Shown in pieces: positions 1 to 7,766 of a stretch of 19,386 nucleotides of DNA. Origin of the DNA: an uncultured Clostridia bacterium (GTDB lineage Bacteria; Bacillota; Clostridia; Oscillospirales; Ruminococcaceae); the NCBI GenBank assembly GCA_945947715.1, contig CAMEYZ010000016.1, positions 1-19,386 on the forward strand. The letters are read 5' to 3'. Positions within the stretch are counted from its first letter, which is position 1. Each line of letters opens with the position of its first letter. The notes under the pieces are model-generated. The model saw only the letters and a program-made list of their open reading frames with translations, had not been told where the DNA came from and ran no database searches. The translations under genes were made by a program, and so were the position numbers.

Positions 1-50
1 CGCTCGCTTACATAACAAATTTTCAAACTCCTTAAAGATATATTCCAAAG

Positions 51-97
51 CGGACGGCAGGATAAAATCTGCCGTCCGAAATTTTACGGACGGAGGG
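51..97 (+). promoter_or_regulatory. cysE leader with two competing hairpins
   Basis: Positions 51-60 (CGGACGGCAG) pair perfectly with 69-78 (CTGCCGTCCG) around an 8-nt loop. CGGACGG occurs again at 87-93 and can pair with 72-78 instead, around the 8-nt loop 79-86. The second stem takes in the first two bases of the Shine-Dalgarno GGAGGG (92-97) of the next gene. The first hairpin is followed by AAATTTT, a poor U-tract, so it could be a weak terminator of an upstream gene, an attenuator, or an antisequestor. I see no T-box or SAM riboswitch signature in the 105 bases available, but the 5' part of any leader would lie outside the window. The pairing is visible; the function is inferred. Confidence 0.5.
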
Positions 98-105
98 CAC
101 ATATT

Positions 106-1062
106 ATGCACAAGCTTGAATCTGAGGTAAACAAACTGATCGACGACATTCTTTCCGATTATGAATCGGGCAGGGATATTGACAATATCCAAACCTTTGA
201 CCACCCCAAAAAGGAAGTTATCATTGAGATTGTGGAAAAGCTCCGCAATATTATTTTCCCGGGTTATTTCAAAAACGGCACATACAGGATTTACACCGTA
301 AGAAACAATATGACAATGCTGCTTGAGGACGTGCTGTATAATCTGATAAAGCAAATATCCATTGTGCTCAGATATGTTCCCGAATATGAAAATGCGGACG
401 AGGGGGATATTGCCGATGAAGCGGAACGGCTTGCTCTGAAATTTCTCGGAACCATACCCAAAATTCGTGAATATGTTGATACCGACGTTCAGGCTGCCTT
501 TGACGGGGATCCTGCCGCATTCAATAAGGACGAGATAATCTTTTCATATCCGGGACTTTTCGCCGTTATGGTGAACAGGATAGCCCACGAGCTTTATCTG
601 CTGAATATCCCACTTATCCCGAGAATTATGACCGAATATGCTCACAGCGTTACGGGAATTGACATTCACCCCGGAGCGCAAATAGGAAAATATTTCTTCA
701 TCGACCACGGTACGGGCATTGTTATCGGCGAAACTACTGTTATCGGGGACAATGTGAAAATATATCAGGGTGTTACTCTCGGTGCGCTTTCCACAAGAGG
801 CGGACAGAAGCTGAAAAGCAAAAAGCGTCACCCAACCATTGACGATAATGTTACCATATATTCGGGAGCCTCTATTCTCGGCGGAGAAACTGTTGTGGGC
901 AAGAATGTTGTTGTGGGCGGCAATGCGTTCATCACAAAATCTATCCCCGAGGGAGCAAGGGTCAGCATAAAAAATCAGGAGCTTCGCTATAATTATGATG
1001 CTTCTCACCCCATTCAGCGTGCAGAGCTTGAGGTGGACGAAAGCTGGTTTTATGTGATATGA
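106..1062 (+). CDS. cysE: Serine O-acetyltransferase (CysE/SrpH family, long form)
   Basis: Transfers acetyl from acetyl-CoA to L-serine to give O-acetylserine, the first step of cysteine synthesis in the cytoplasm. The 318 residues comprise an N-terminal helical region (about 1-180) and a left-handed beta-helix of hexapeptide repeats (about 181-285). The conserved GIDIHPGAQIG (184-194, catalytic-type Asp186 and His188), DHGTGIVIGET (200-210) and the RHP segment at 241-243, matching the second active-site histidine region of E. coli CysE, are all present. It is longer than E. coli CysE because of the N-terminal region, which suits the long clostridial and Bacteroides form. The start is supported by GGAGGG at 92-97, 8 nt upstream. 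A cysteine synthase gene often follows in related genomes; here only a seven-codon stub follows. The family call is firm; the symbol is by family. Confidence 0.93.
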   Translation: MHKLESEVNKLIDDILSDYESGRDIDNIQTFDHPKKEVIIEIVEKLRNIIFPGYFKNGTYRIYTVRNNMTMLLEDVLYNLIKQISIVLRYVPEYENADEGDIADEAERLALKFLGTIPKIREYVDTDVQAAFDGDPAAFNKDEIIFSYPGLFAVMVNRIAHELYLLNIPLIPRIMTEYAHSVTGIDIHPGAQIGKYFFIDHGTGIVIGETTVIGDNVKIYQGVTLGALSTRGGQKLKSKKRHPTIDDNVTIYSGASILGGETVVGKNVVVGGNAFITKSIPEGARVSIKNQELRYNYDASHPIQRAELEVDESWFYVI

Positions 1063-1892
1063 GCTTGAAAACGGAGGTTTACATGAATGAGTAAAAGAAT
1101 ATACGCATAACTTTCAATATCTTTTTGCATTTGCAGCATTACATTTCGCAGTTTGCTGTTTTTCTTGTTAATGTCCCTAAGATACCACAGGGAACCTTCT
1201 ACATACTGCGATATGATTGCTTTTCTGTTTTGCTCCGGAATGTTGATGTTATCGAAAATAGTAAACTTTTCATAATTGTATCGGAATGCAAGCTTACCCT
1301 CCGACTGCATCTTAGCATACTTGTCGATATACTCGGTATATATCGGGTGCTCCGGCGTCGAGGGGTTAAGGTCCCAGAACACTTTTCTGTCCTTAGCCGC
1401 CAGCTGACGGTTGAAGGCTTCCTTGATGATGTTGTCATGATGAAGATTTATCTCCGTAGCGCTCCACATGCCGAGTGAAAATCCACGGAATTTGTAGTAG
1501 CTGTTTATCTTGGCACCGCCGACAAACAACACTATCCGCTCCCGGTAGCCTGTGGACTTGCCACAGATTATAAGAGCTTCATTGCCCTTGAATTTGCCCC
1601 AGCGGCACTGTCCCCGGAAATAATGCTCGATGCCGAAGCCGTTGCAGTCGCCCAAAACAGCCTTTGCCGTGGGAGCGGTAGATGCTGTTGCAAGATGTAT
1701 TTTATCCCGTGTGGTTTCGAGGGCAATGCAAAATGCAAGAATATGGTCAACAGTCTTGCCTGCTCTGACCGCTCCCTCTGCCACGTTGATTAGGCTGTCT
1801 TCGCATCGTTTGATGTAACGGAGATGCTTTGGTCCGAAATTGTACGGTATAGATTTAACCGCCCTCGTCTTCGGTGGCGACCTCTTCGGCAT
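1050..1892 (-). pseudogene. Phage terminase large subunit, 3'-truncated remnant
   Basis: The large terminase subunit is the ATPase/nuclease that packages phage DNA into proheads. The ATPase half is visible: Walker A-type GAVRAGKT (40-47), a probable Walker B/catalytic Glu region around SATEINL (144-150), and the coupling-type WDLNPSTPEHPIY (173-185), a hallmark of the PBSX-like family. Similarity runs to GSLWYLRDI (233-241). Family members then continue with the nuclease domain for a total of over 400 residues. Here the frame instead runs into about 39 unrelated residues and overlaps the end of cysE, so the nuclease half is missing and the break lies near 1170. The start is ATG at 1892 with GAGGAT about 8 nt upstream, overlapping the preceding gene by 38 bp, a normal phage arrangement. 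It is probably non-functional. Confidence 0.8.
1087..1110 (+). pseudogene. Seven-codon stub of a gene once following cysE (possibly cysK)
   Basis: Only 10 nt after the cysE stop is a strong Shine-Dalgarno (CGGAGGT, 1072-1078). It is followed at 9-nt spacing by an ATG that reads M-S-K-R-I-Y-A and then TAA. A ribosome binding site this good before a seven-codon frame suggests the 5' end of a gene whose body is gone. Cysteine synthases commonly begin with a short Met-Ser-x-Ile-Tyr-like stretch and commonly follow cysE, so cysK is a reasonable guess, but six or seven residues cannot prove it. The sequence beyond belongs to a phage remnant on the opposite strand. An alternative is a short leader peptide. 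A second ATG at 1083 reads only M-N-E-stop. Confidence 0.4.
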
Positions 1893-2106
1893 TTATTAGA
1901 TCCTCGTTCTGCGCCAAAAAATCTGCAGCGTCCTTGTGACGTGCGGTAAAATCCTTTATTAGCTGCTTCCTTTTCTTGCGGTTAGGCTCTGCAATTATCG
2001 CAGATACCAGATCGCTGATAGTATCTGCGGATATCTCTGCGAAATTCTCATTCTTCTGCTCAAGGGCTTCGGAAATATCTCTTATAGCCTTGCTCACTGC
2101 GTTCAA
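1855..2106 (-). CDS. Small acidic phage protein, possible terminase small subunit
   Basis: An 83-residue helical, charged protein (ISEALEQKNENFAEIS near the start, a basic RKKRKQ stretch mid-protein, an acidic end in DEGG) lies directly upstream of the terminase large-subunit remnant and overlaps it. That is the usual place of the terminase small subunit, which recognises the DNA packaging site. No helix-turn-helix is obvious, so the role rests on position only. The longest frame starts with GTG at 2115, but that codon lies inside the Shine-Dalgarno GAGGTGAG (2118-2111); TTG at 2106 has proper spacing and is preferred. No phage gene is recognisable further upstream, so this is the other edge of the remnant. 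Confidence 0.5.
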   Translation of the reverse strand: MNAVSKAIRDISEALEQKNENFAEISADTISDLVSAIIAEPNRKKRKQLIKDFTARHKDAADFLAQNEDLINAEEVATEDEGG

Positions 2107-2170
2107 AAAACTCACCTCAATTTATTTACCCTTTAAACCCTTTCAAACGCCCTTTAAATTTGATTTTGAT

Positions 2171-2214
2171 AGTAAGCTAAGCCTTAGTTTAAGACTTGGC
2201 TTACTCCGTTTTTA
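2171..2214 (+). terminator. Strong hairpin and T-tract, orphan terminator
   Basis: Positions 2171-2181 pair with 2195-2205 (11 bp with one G-T pair). After one mismatch, 2183-2186 pair with 2190-2193 around a 3-nt loop. The stem is followed by CCGTTTTTATT, so it reads as an intrinsic terminator on the plus strand. No plus-strand gene ends just before it, because the flanking 1 kb is the opposite-strand phage remnant. It may be the terminator of the lost plus-strand gene after cysE, or it may protect the next operon from readthrough. Confidence 0.6.
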
Positions 2215-2224
2215 TTGTCGCTGC

Positions 2225-2253
2225 TTGACTATATTTTGGCTTTGGTGTATAAT
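2225..2253 (+). promoter_or_regulatory. Sigma-A type promoter of the M13 peptidase-ABC operon
   Basis: TTGACT (2225-2230) and TATAAT (2248-2253) are separated by exactly 17 bp, a near-consensus housekeeping promoter. Transcription would start near 2260, leaving a leader of about 145 nt before the TTG start at 2406. That leader has a small hairpin (TGGCA 2285-2289 with TGCCA 2293-2297) and a wider one (CTGTCC 2327-2332 with GGACAG 2358-2363). Confidence 0.75.
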
Positions 2254-2405
2254 GGCATAAACACATTAATATGGAGCTGTTATCTGGCAGAATGCCATTG
2301 CAGCTTTGCCTTGTATTCGACAAAATCTGTCCGAAAATCCCCATGCATATTCTATGTGGACAGGTTCTGAATTATCTATTCGATATGATAAAGGAAGGAA
2401 ATATT

Positions 2406-4427
2406 TTGAAAAAGAAAAAACGACTTAGCCGATGTGCCGCCGCACTTACAGCTGCGATAATGCTGTTGCTCTCAGGCTGTACTGCCGCAACGGAAGTAAG
2501 TGAGGAGGCTGATTCCTCAGGTCAGACCACCGCAGAGCCCCCTGTTACAGAGCTTGAGGCCAAGGACGATTTCTATGGTTACATAAATCTTGACAGACTC
2601 GATTATTTGGAGATAGGCTACGGAAAAACATCTGACGGTTCCTTTGATGAGACTCAGGACATCATTGATGAACGGATAAGCTCAATGATAAAGGAGATCG
2701 GCGAAAGCAGTGAATCGTTTCCTGAGGGAAGCTGCGAACAGCTTATTCATGATATATATGCCGATTATAAGGAATATGAAAATACCTGTGCCAGCTCTGA
2801 AAAGACCTTTTCCACAGTGTATTCTGAGATAGAAGGTGCTCAGAACATCGATGAATTTATGACGGTCTGTGCAGGTCTGTATCGTGATTACGGAGTGAAT
2901 GTTCTGCTTGATGTCTATGTTGACATGAACAGACTGGATGCAGCGAATTACGGCGTATATGTGTCCGGAATTACCAGTGTATATAATTTATACGGCTTTG
3001 AAGATATGACAACAAAGACCTCAGCTGCATTATCGGTTAAATCATATAACGAAAGCTTTCTGAAAGCAATCGGCGTTGACAAAAATGTCACGGAGGAACG
3101 TGCCGAAGCTATGGTCAACATTATTATGGACGTGGCACGGGGCACCGATATTGAGGTGCTGAAGGAAAGCTTGCCTATTAAATATATTACGGAAATTTCA
3201 GCAGAGGAAATGGAGGGTATCTTCACAAGCTTTGATTTTTCGGAGTATATGAAGTCAATGGGTGCCGAAACGCTTCCTGATGTTTATTATACTCTTGATA
3301 AAAATCAGCTTGAAGCCGTAAACGGTGTGCTTACCGAAAAAAATCTTACCGCTCTTAAGGATATTGCAAAGGCTGATTTTACTTCTCAATACGGATATTA
3401 TCTTCCCGACAGTATGAAGAATATGCGTGACAAGTACTATCTCATACCCAAGGGCAGCCGCGAAAAGCTTATTATTAATGAAATGAACATCAAGTTTTTC
3501 GACATTATCGGCGAAGCCTATGCGGGAAGATACACCGATGAAGTCACTTTGGAAGCTGTGAACAATATGTGCGAGGAGCTGCGTGCTTCCTATTATGACC
3601 TTATCGGCAATGCAAACTGGCTTTCTGAAGAAACACGTGCATTGCTGCAGAAAAAGCTGGGTAATCTTAAATTCGTTATAGGTGCTCCGGTTTACGATAC
3701 CGACAATTCGGACAGAGCAAAGCTTATCGGGACCGACCTGCTTCAGACGATCATTAATTTCAGTGCGGATTCAGTAAAAGAAAATATGTCGCACATCGGT
3801 GATGAATATAGCACCGATATAATGGGAATGTCTCCGCAGATAGTAAATGCCTGCTATAACACAAACAATACTATCACTATACCAATGGGCATAACTCTTC
3901 CACCATTTTTTGATGTTGAACGTTCAAAAGCAGCTAATTACGGCTCTCTCGGCACAGTCATTGCTCATGAGATGTCACATGCATTCGATTCCGACTGCAT
4001 TGCTTTTGATGCAGACGGAAATTACGACCCCGACTGGCTTCCGGAAGCTGACAAGCTTGCCTTTGAGGAAAAAATGCGGCTTACAGAAGAGTATTACAGC
4101 AGCTTCACAATCATGGACGTTTACCATGTTGACGGAGAAAATACTCTTGGTGAGAATTTTGCCGACCTTGGCGGAGTGGAATGTGTTCTATCCGCATTTT
4201 CAGATGATGCAGAAAAGAAAGAAGTGCTTGAAAGCTATGCTGCACTGTGGTGTACTCTGGAAAAGGATATTTCCGCTCTTGAAGCGCTCAGGTATGACGT
4301 ACATAGTCCTGCTTCCGTAAGAGTGAATGCAGTAGTATCCTCCTGTGATGATTTTTACAGGCTTTATGATGTCAAGGAGGGCGACGGAATGTATATCGCT
4401 CCCGAAAACAGAGTAAGCAGATGGTGA
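2406..4427 (+). CDS. pepO: M13 family zinc metallopeptidase lipoprotein (neprilysin/PepO-like)
   Basis: Predicted extracytoplasmic endopeptidase cleaving oligopeptides. The chosen start is TTG at 2406, with AAGGAAGG about 7 nt upstream. It gives a basic N-terminus, a hydrophobic stretch and a lipobox LLLSGC, so the protein should be a membrane-anchored lipoprotein of 673 residues, the usual M13 size. Upstream ATGs in the same frame add 45 residues that would spoil the signal peptide. Zinc site: HEMSH (521-525) with the third ligand in ENFAD (583-587). The substrate-binding type NACY motif precedes it, and the C-terminus has the family's RVNAVVSS...FY and ENRVSRW pattern. It is followed after 19 bp by an FtsX permease and an ATPase, so peptidase and transporter are probably co-transcribed. 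The peptidase may process a peptide handled by the transporter, which is inference. The symbol is by family. Confidence 0.9.
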   Translation: MKKKKRLSRCAAALTAAIMLLLSGCTAATEVSEEADSSGQTTAEPPVTELEAKDDFYGYINLDRLDYLEIGYGKTSDGSFDETQDIIDERISSMIKEIGESSESFPEGSCEQLIHDIYADYKEYENTCASSEKTFSTVYSEIEGAQNIDEFMTVCAGLYRDYGVNVLLDVYVDMNRLDAANYGVYVSGITSVYNLYGFEDMTTKTSAALSVKSYNESFLKAIGVDKNVTEERAEAMVNIIMDVARGTDIEVLKESLPIKYITEISAEEMEGIFTSFDFSEYMKSMGAETLPDVYYTLDKNQLEAVNGVLTEKNLTALKDIAKADFTSQYGYYLPDSMKNMRDKYYLIPKGSREKLIINEMNIKFFDIIGEAYAGRYTDEVTLEAVNNMCEELRASYYDLIGNANWLSEETRALLQKKLGNLKFVIGAPVYDTDNSDRAKLIGTDLLQTIINFSADSVKENMSHIGDEYSTDIMGMSPQIVNACYNTNNTITIPMGITLPPFFDVERSKAANYGSLGTVIAHEMSHAFDSDCIAFDADGNYDPDWLPEADKLAFEEKMRLTEEYYSSFTIMDVYHVDGENTLGENFADLGGVECVLSAFSDDAEKKEVLESYAALWCTLEKDISALEALRYDVHSPASVRVNAVVSSCDDFYRLYDVKEGDGMYIAPENRVSRW

Positions 4428-4446
4428 TGAAGGGGGATAAAATGTT

Positions 4447-6912
4447 ATGGGAATCATATTAAAGCATACAATAAAAAATATTTTTAAACGTCCCGGAAGG
4501 ACCTTCCTGCTGACACTCTGCATATTTCTCTGTTCGATCTCCGCATCGCTCTGTCTTGATATGACGGGGAGCGTTCAAAGACTTTTTACAAATTATTTCG
4601 GCAGCCTTGTGGGCAGCACAGATATTGAGTTTATCAATCTCACAAGTATCGACGAGGAAATGCTCAATGAGCTGCCTGAAAACCGTCATCTGCTTATCTC
4701 AAACAGCTTCACTCCATTCTATCGGCGCGACCCTCAGATGTACAGCTATGCGATAGAGACCGATGTTACTGTAATGACAACAGATCTGAAAAAAGCCCAT
4801 GAAATGAATGTGCTGCTGACAGAAATGGAGCTTACGGAAAATGAAACAGCCATGACCTCCGAGCTTGCAGAGCTGCTGGGCTATTCGGTGGGAGATACCG
4901 TAGAATTCTATGATGAATTGGGCAAAAAACAGGAATTTACCATTAAGCTGCTTATGGAAAGAGGAGGAATTGTGAACGACAGAAATGTCTGCATAATAAG
5001 CCCCGAAGGCATGGAACGGCTTACTGGCGGAGAAACAAGCTATCTTCAGGCACTTATTGATTTTACCAACGACAGTGATGCTGATATTGCTGAAAAATAT
5101 CTTAAGGAGCATTACCCTGAAGCAGAGGTCCTGAACATAAGATATAACGAGGATATTGACGAAGCGGTAAATCAGGTATCAATTATTTTTTATACATTGT
5201 TTGCAGTTTGTCTGCTGGTGGTCATTATTATTACCGTAACAGTCGCCGAAAGAATAATGAACGAGAGAATGGCAGTTGTGGGAACTCTGCGCAGCCTTGG
5301 TGTTTCTCAGCGCAGGACAGCTTCTATACTTATGCTTGAAAATGTTTTCTATGCACTTATGGGAAGTGTTCCCGGACTTATCGTTTATGAAGCTATACGG
5401 TTCCCGCTGTTGAATGCAATGTTCGTCAGCGATACCGATTCCCTTGATTTCGGAGCAATGAGCGCAGGTGTGAAGCTCGCCGTTATCATTGGTGCTGTTA
5501 TCCTGGAAAGCGCTTGCACCATAAAGGAAATAGCTGCCGCAAGCCGAACGGCTATCCGTGACATAATATTTCTTAACAAGGATACCGAATTCAGATTTTC
5601 CAAAGCAAAAACTGTTATTGGAATAATTGCTCTTGTGAGCGGAATTATCCTTGCATTTGTAAAAAACAGGGCTGTCGCTTCGATAATTTGCTTTATCGGA
5701 CTGGTATTGGGATTATATCTTCTGTTTCCATACGTTTCGGTATATGGAGCAAAAATATTTGAAAAAATCTTTGAAAAAGCGGGAATGCCTGTTGCAAGAC
5801 TTGCCGCAGCAGAAGCAGGTACAAAAAAGAGTACAATAGCAAGTGGTGCTCTTATTGCTGCAGCATCAAGCATATGCGTTCTGCTTTTCATTTTTTCCGA
5901 TTCGCTGTACGGACTTTTTTCCGGCGAAAGCTTTGACACCGACATTGTAATGTGCGGAACCAGTTCACTGGATTATCTTTACGATTATGTTGATGATCTG
6001 GAAGGAGTTATTTCCACCGAAAATGTTTATTATATGCCATATTCTTATCTGGAGGTAAACGGAAAAGAGATAAAAAATGCTGCGGTTTTCGGCGATGACT
6101 ACGAGCCTGAGGAGGGCACAAGGCAGTTTGTTTCCATTGAAGGTATGCCTGAGACCATAAGCAATGACGAATTTTATTGCAGCAGGATATTTGCGGAAGA
6201 AACAGGAATAGAGATAGGCGATATTGTTGAGCTTAACGTCAACAGTGACAGCTTTATTCCGGTCAAACTGAAGCTGAAGCTTTCCGGATATATCAATACA
6301 GTTTATTTCGACCCCACAGGCAAGGGGATTATGCTCAGCCGTGAAAACTATATTGCCTGCAATTCTGATACTCCCATGTATATACTTGTCCGCTGCAAAG
6401 AAGGCTATGCCGACCAGCTCACAGACTCCATAAGCAAATACTCCTCTGGAACAATAGACGAGGTAAAGACCTATGAAGCGTATCTGCAACAGATGAAAAA
6501 TGAAAATTCAAGCGAAGCAATGATGATAAAGATGCTTGGATTTATCGGACTTGTACTTACATTTGTGGGCGTTGTAAGCAATCAGCTTATCGGTTTTGAA
6601 AGCAGAAAGCGTGAAAATGCAGTGCTGCTGTCAGTTGCAATGAATAAGGAGCAGCTGAGAAAAATGCTGCTTATTGAAACTATCATTTCAAGTATTCTGC
6701 CGATAATCGTTTCGGTGCCGCTGGGAATGCTGCTTTCGCTGCCGATAAGATCAATAATGTACAGCACCGGAACGCAGCTGCCGCTTGTATTTGATATTCC
6801 CGAGCTTATAGGGCTTACGGTGATACTGCTTATAGTATTCTCACTTACGGTATTGTTCCCCTACAACTCGCTGAGGAAAATGAAGCTTTCCGAACAGCTC
6901 AAATATGAATGA
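4447..6912 (+). CDS. FtsX-like (MacB-type) ABC transporter permease
   Basis: An 821-residue integral membrane protein with two FtsX-type units. A first transmembrane helix at about 18-37 is followed by an extracytoplasmic domain of about 200 residues. Several helices follow between about 245 and 485, including the characteristic cytoplasmic loop ERIMNERMAVVGTLRSLGVS after the second helix. A second extracytoplasmic domain covers about 490-690, and three terminal helices follow, with a similar loop (FESRKRENAVLLSVAMNKEQ) after the first of them. Such permeases act mechanically or export peptides, lipids or antibiotics; the substrate is unknown. AGGGGGAT lies about 9 nt before the ATG. The ATPase starts 17 nt after the stop. 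The resemblance to the second permease in this window is in architecture rather than close sequence. Confidence 0.88.
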   Translation: MGIILKHTIKNIFKRPGRTFLLTLCIFLCSISASLCLDMTGSVQRLFTNYFGSLVGSTDIEFINLTSIDEEMLNELPENRHLLISNSFTPFYRRDPQMYSYAIETDVTVMTTDLKKAHEMNVLLTEMELTENETAMTSELAELLGYSVGDTVEFYDELGKKQEFTIKLLMERGGIVNDRNVCIISPEGMERLTGGETSYLQALIDFTNDSDADIAEKYLKEHYPEAEVLNIRYNEDIDEAVNQVSIIFYTLFAVCLLVVIIITVTVAERIMNERMAVVGTLRSLGVSQRRTASILMLENVFYALMGSVPGLIVYEAIRFPLLNAMFVSDTDSLDFGAMSAGVKLAVIIGAVILESACTIKEIAAASRTAIRDIIFLNKDTEFRFSKAKTVIGIIALVSGIILAFVKNRAVASIICFIGLVLGLYLLFPYVSVYGAKIFEKIFEKAGMPVARLAAAEAGTKKSTIASGALIAAASSICVLLFIFSDSLYGLFSGESFDTDIVMCGTSSLDYLYDYVDDLEGVISTENVYYMPYSYLEVNGKEIKNAAVFGDDYEPEEGTRQFVSIEGMPETISNDEFYCSRIFAEETGIEIGDIVELNVNSDSFIPVKLKLKLSGYINTVYFDPTGKGIMLSRENYIACNSDTPMYILVRCKEGYADQLTDSISKYSSGTIDEVKTYEAYLQQMKNENSSEAMMIKMLGFIGLVLTFVGVVSNQLIGFESRKRENAVLLSVAMNKEQLRKMLLIETIISSILPIIVSVPLGMLLSLPIRSIMYSTGTQLPLVFDIPELIGLTVILLIVFSLTVLFPYNSLRKMKLSEQLKYE

Positions 6913-6928
6913 TAAAGGAGAAAAAGGT

Positions 6929-7606
6929 ATGAGAGTTATAGATGTACAAAATGTATCGAAACAGTTCGGCAAGGGCGATGCTGCCACACGTGTTCTGGAC
7001 GGACTCAGCTTTTCCGTCGAAAAGGGAGAATTTGTATCGCTTATGGGAGCGTCAGGAAGCGGAAAATCAACTATGCTGTATCTTATCGGAGGCCTTGACA
7101 GGGATTTTGACGGCACTATCGAAGTATGCGGCGAAAATATTTCTGCTATGAAGGAAAAGCAGCTTTCAAAGCTGCGTCTGGAAAAGATAGGCTTTATTTT
7201 TCAGTTCTATAATCTTGTGCAGAATCTTTCGGTAGCCGATAATATAATGCTGCCCCTTAATGTGCGTGGCAAAAAGCGCAGTGAGCTTAAAGATCGCCTT
7301 GATGAAATACTTGAACTGACAGGTCTTTCCGAAAAGCGCAAAGCTATGCCTTCGCAGCTTTCGGGAGGTCAGCAGCAGAGAGTGGCTATTGCCAGAGCGA
7401 TAATGGGAGAACCTGAGCTGCTGCTTGCCGACGAGCCTACCGGAAATCTTGACACACATATGACCACAGACATAATGGAGCTTTTCGCAAAGGTCAACAA
7501 GGAAAAGGGTATCACTATCCTTCAGGTGACACATTCCCCAGAATGTGCTGCATACGGCACACGTACTGTATTTCTTGAAGACGGACATGTTGCTGATATG
7601 AAATAG
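6929..7606 (+). CDS. ABC transporter ATPase (MacB/LolD family)
   Basis: A 225-residue nucleotide-binding subunit expected to pair with the permease just upstream. Motifs in order: Walker A GASGSGKST (40-48), Q-loop in FQFYNL, signature LSGGQQQR (144-151), Walker B LLLADEPTGNLD (164-175) and switch histidine in QVTHSP (His202). The frame extends up to an ATG at 6905 that overlaps the permease stop, but the AAAGGAG at 6914-6920 fits ATG 6929 with 8-nt spacing. All catalytic residues appear intact. Complete ATPase-plus-FtsX pairs of this type belong to the macrolide/lipoprotein/bacteriocin-export group of ABC systems. Confidence 0.93.
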   Translation: MRVIDVQNVSKQFGKGDAATRVLDGLSFSVEKGEFVSLMGASGSGKSTMLYLIGGLDRDFDGTIEVCGENISAMKEKQLSKLRLEKIGFIFQFYNLVQNLSVADNIMLPLNVRGKKRSELKDRLDEILELTGLSEKRKAMPSQLSGGQQQRVAIARAIMGEPELLLADEPTGNLDTHMTTDIMELFAKVNKEKGITILQVTHSPECAAYGTRTVFLEDGHVADMK

Positions 7607-7646
7607 TCCGCCTTCAATATTGCTAAATTGACAGAAGAAAAATGTG

Positions 7647-7668
7647 TTTTTTTCAAATTTGAAAAAAA
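7647..7668. repeat. Perfect 22-bp palindrome T7-CAAATTTG-A7
   Basis: Seven T, then CAAATTTG, then seven A form a perfect inverted repeat with no spacer. It lies 40 bp after the ATPase stop and 18 bp before a TATAAT. The lack of a loop and of GC pairs argues against a classical terminator. A dimeric repressor site or bent-DNA element near the promoter of the following gene is possible. The function is not shown. Confidence 0.5.
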
Positions 7669-7686
7669 TTCCTTCTGTATCGGATG

Positions 7687-7692
7687 TATAAT
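7687..7692 (+). promoter_or_regulatory. Probable -10 element upstream of the 224-residue gene
   Basis: TATAAT at 7687-7692 lies about 75 nt before the next start codon. No good -35 stands at 16-18 bp; TTGAAA at 7659-7664 is 22 bp away and overlaps the palindrome at 7647-7668, and TTGACA at 7628-7633 is far too distant. The weak -35 may mean regulation or an activator, or the gene may also be read from the operon upstream. Confidence 0.45.
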
Positions 7693-7766
7693 TAAAACAG
7701 AACGGAAAACTGCTTGCCATTTCACAGCAGCTTTTCGATAAGATTAGTATATGGAGGAAAAATATT

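Noticed and set aside
1..33. Possible start of a divergent minus-strand gene (AAGGAG at 33-28 followed by TTG at 18-16)
   Set aside because: Only six codons are visible before the window edge and the start is non-ATG, so it cannot be distinguished from chance.
544..1008. Minus-strand frame of 154 codons inside cysE
   Set aside because: Antisense shadow of the hexapeptide-repeat gene; no ribosome binding site and no recognisable domain.
2271..2405. 45-residue N-terminal extension of the M13 peptidase from ATG 2271
   Set aside because: It would bury the lipoprotein signal peptide; TTG 2406 has a good ribosome binding site and gives a standard signal and lipobox.
7629..7668. T-rich palindrome after the ATPase gene as an intrinsic terminator
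   Set aside because: The stem has almost no GC pairs and no loop, so it is not a convincing terminator; it is listed as a palindrome instead.
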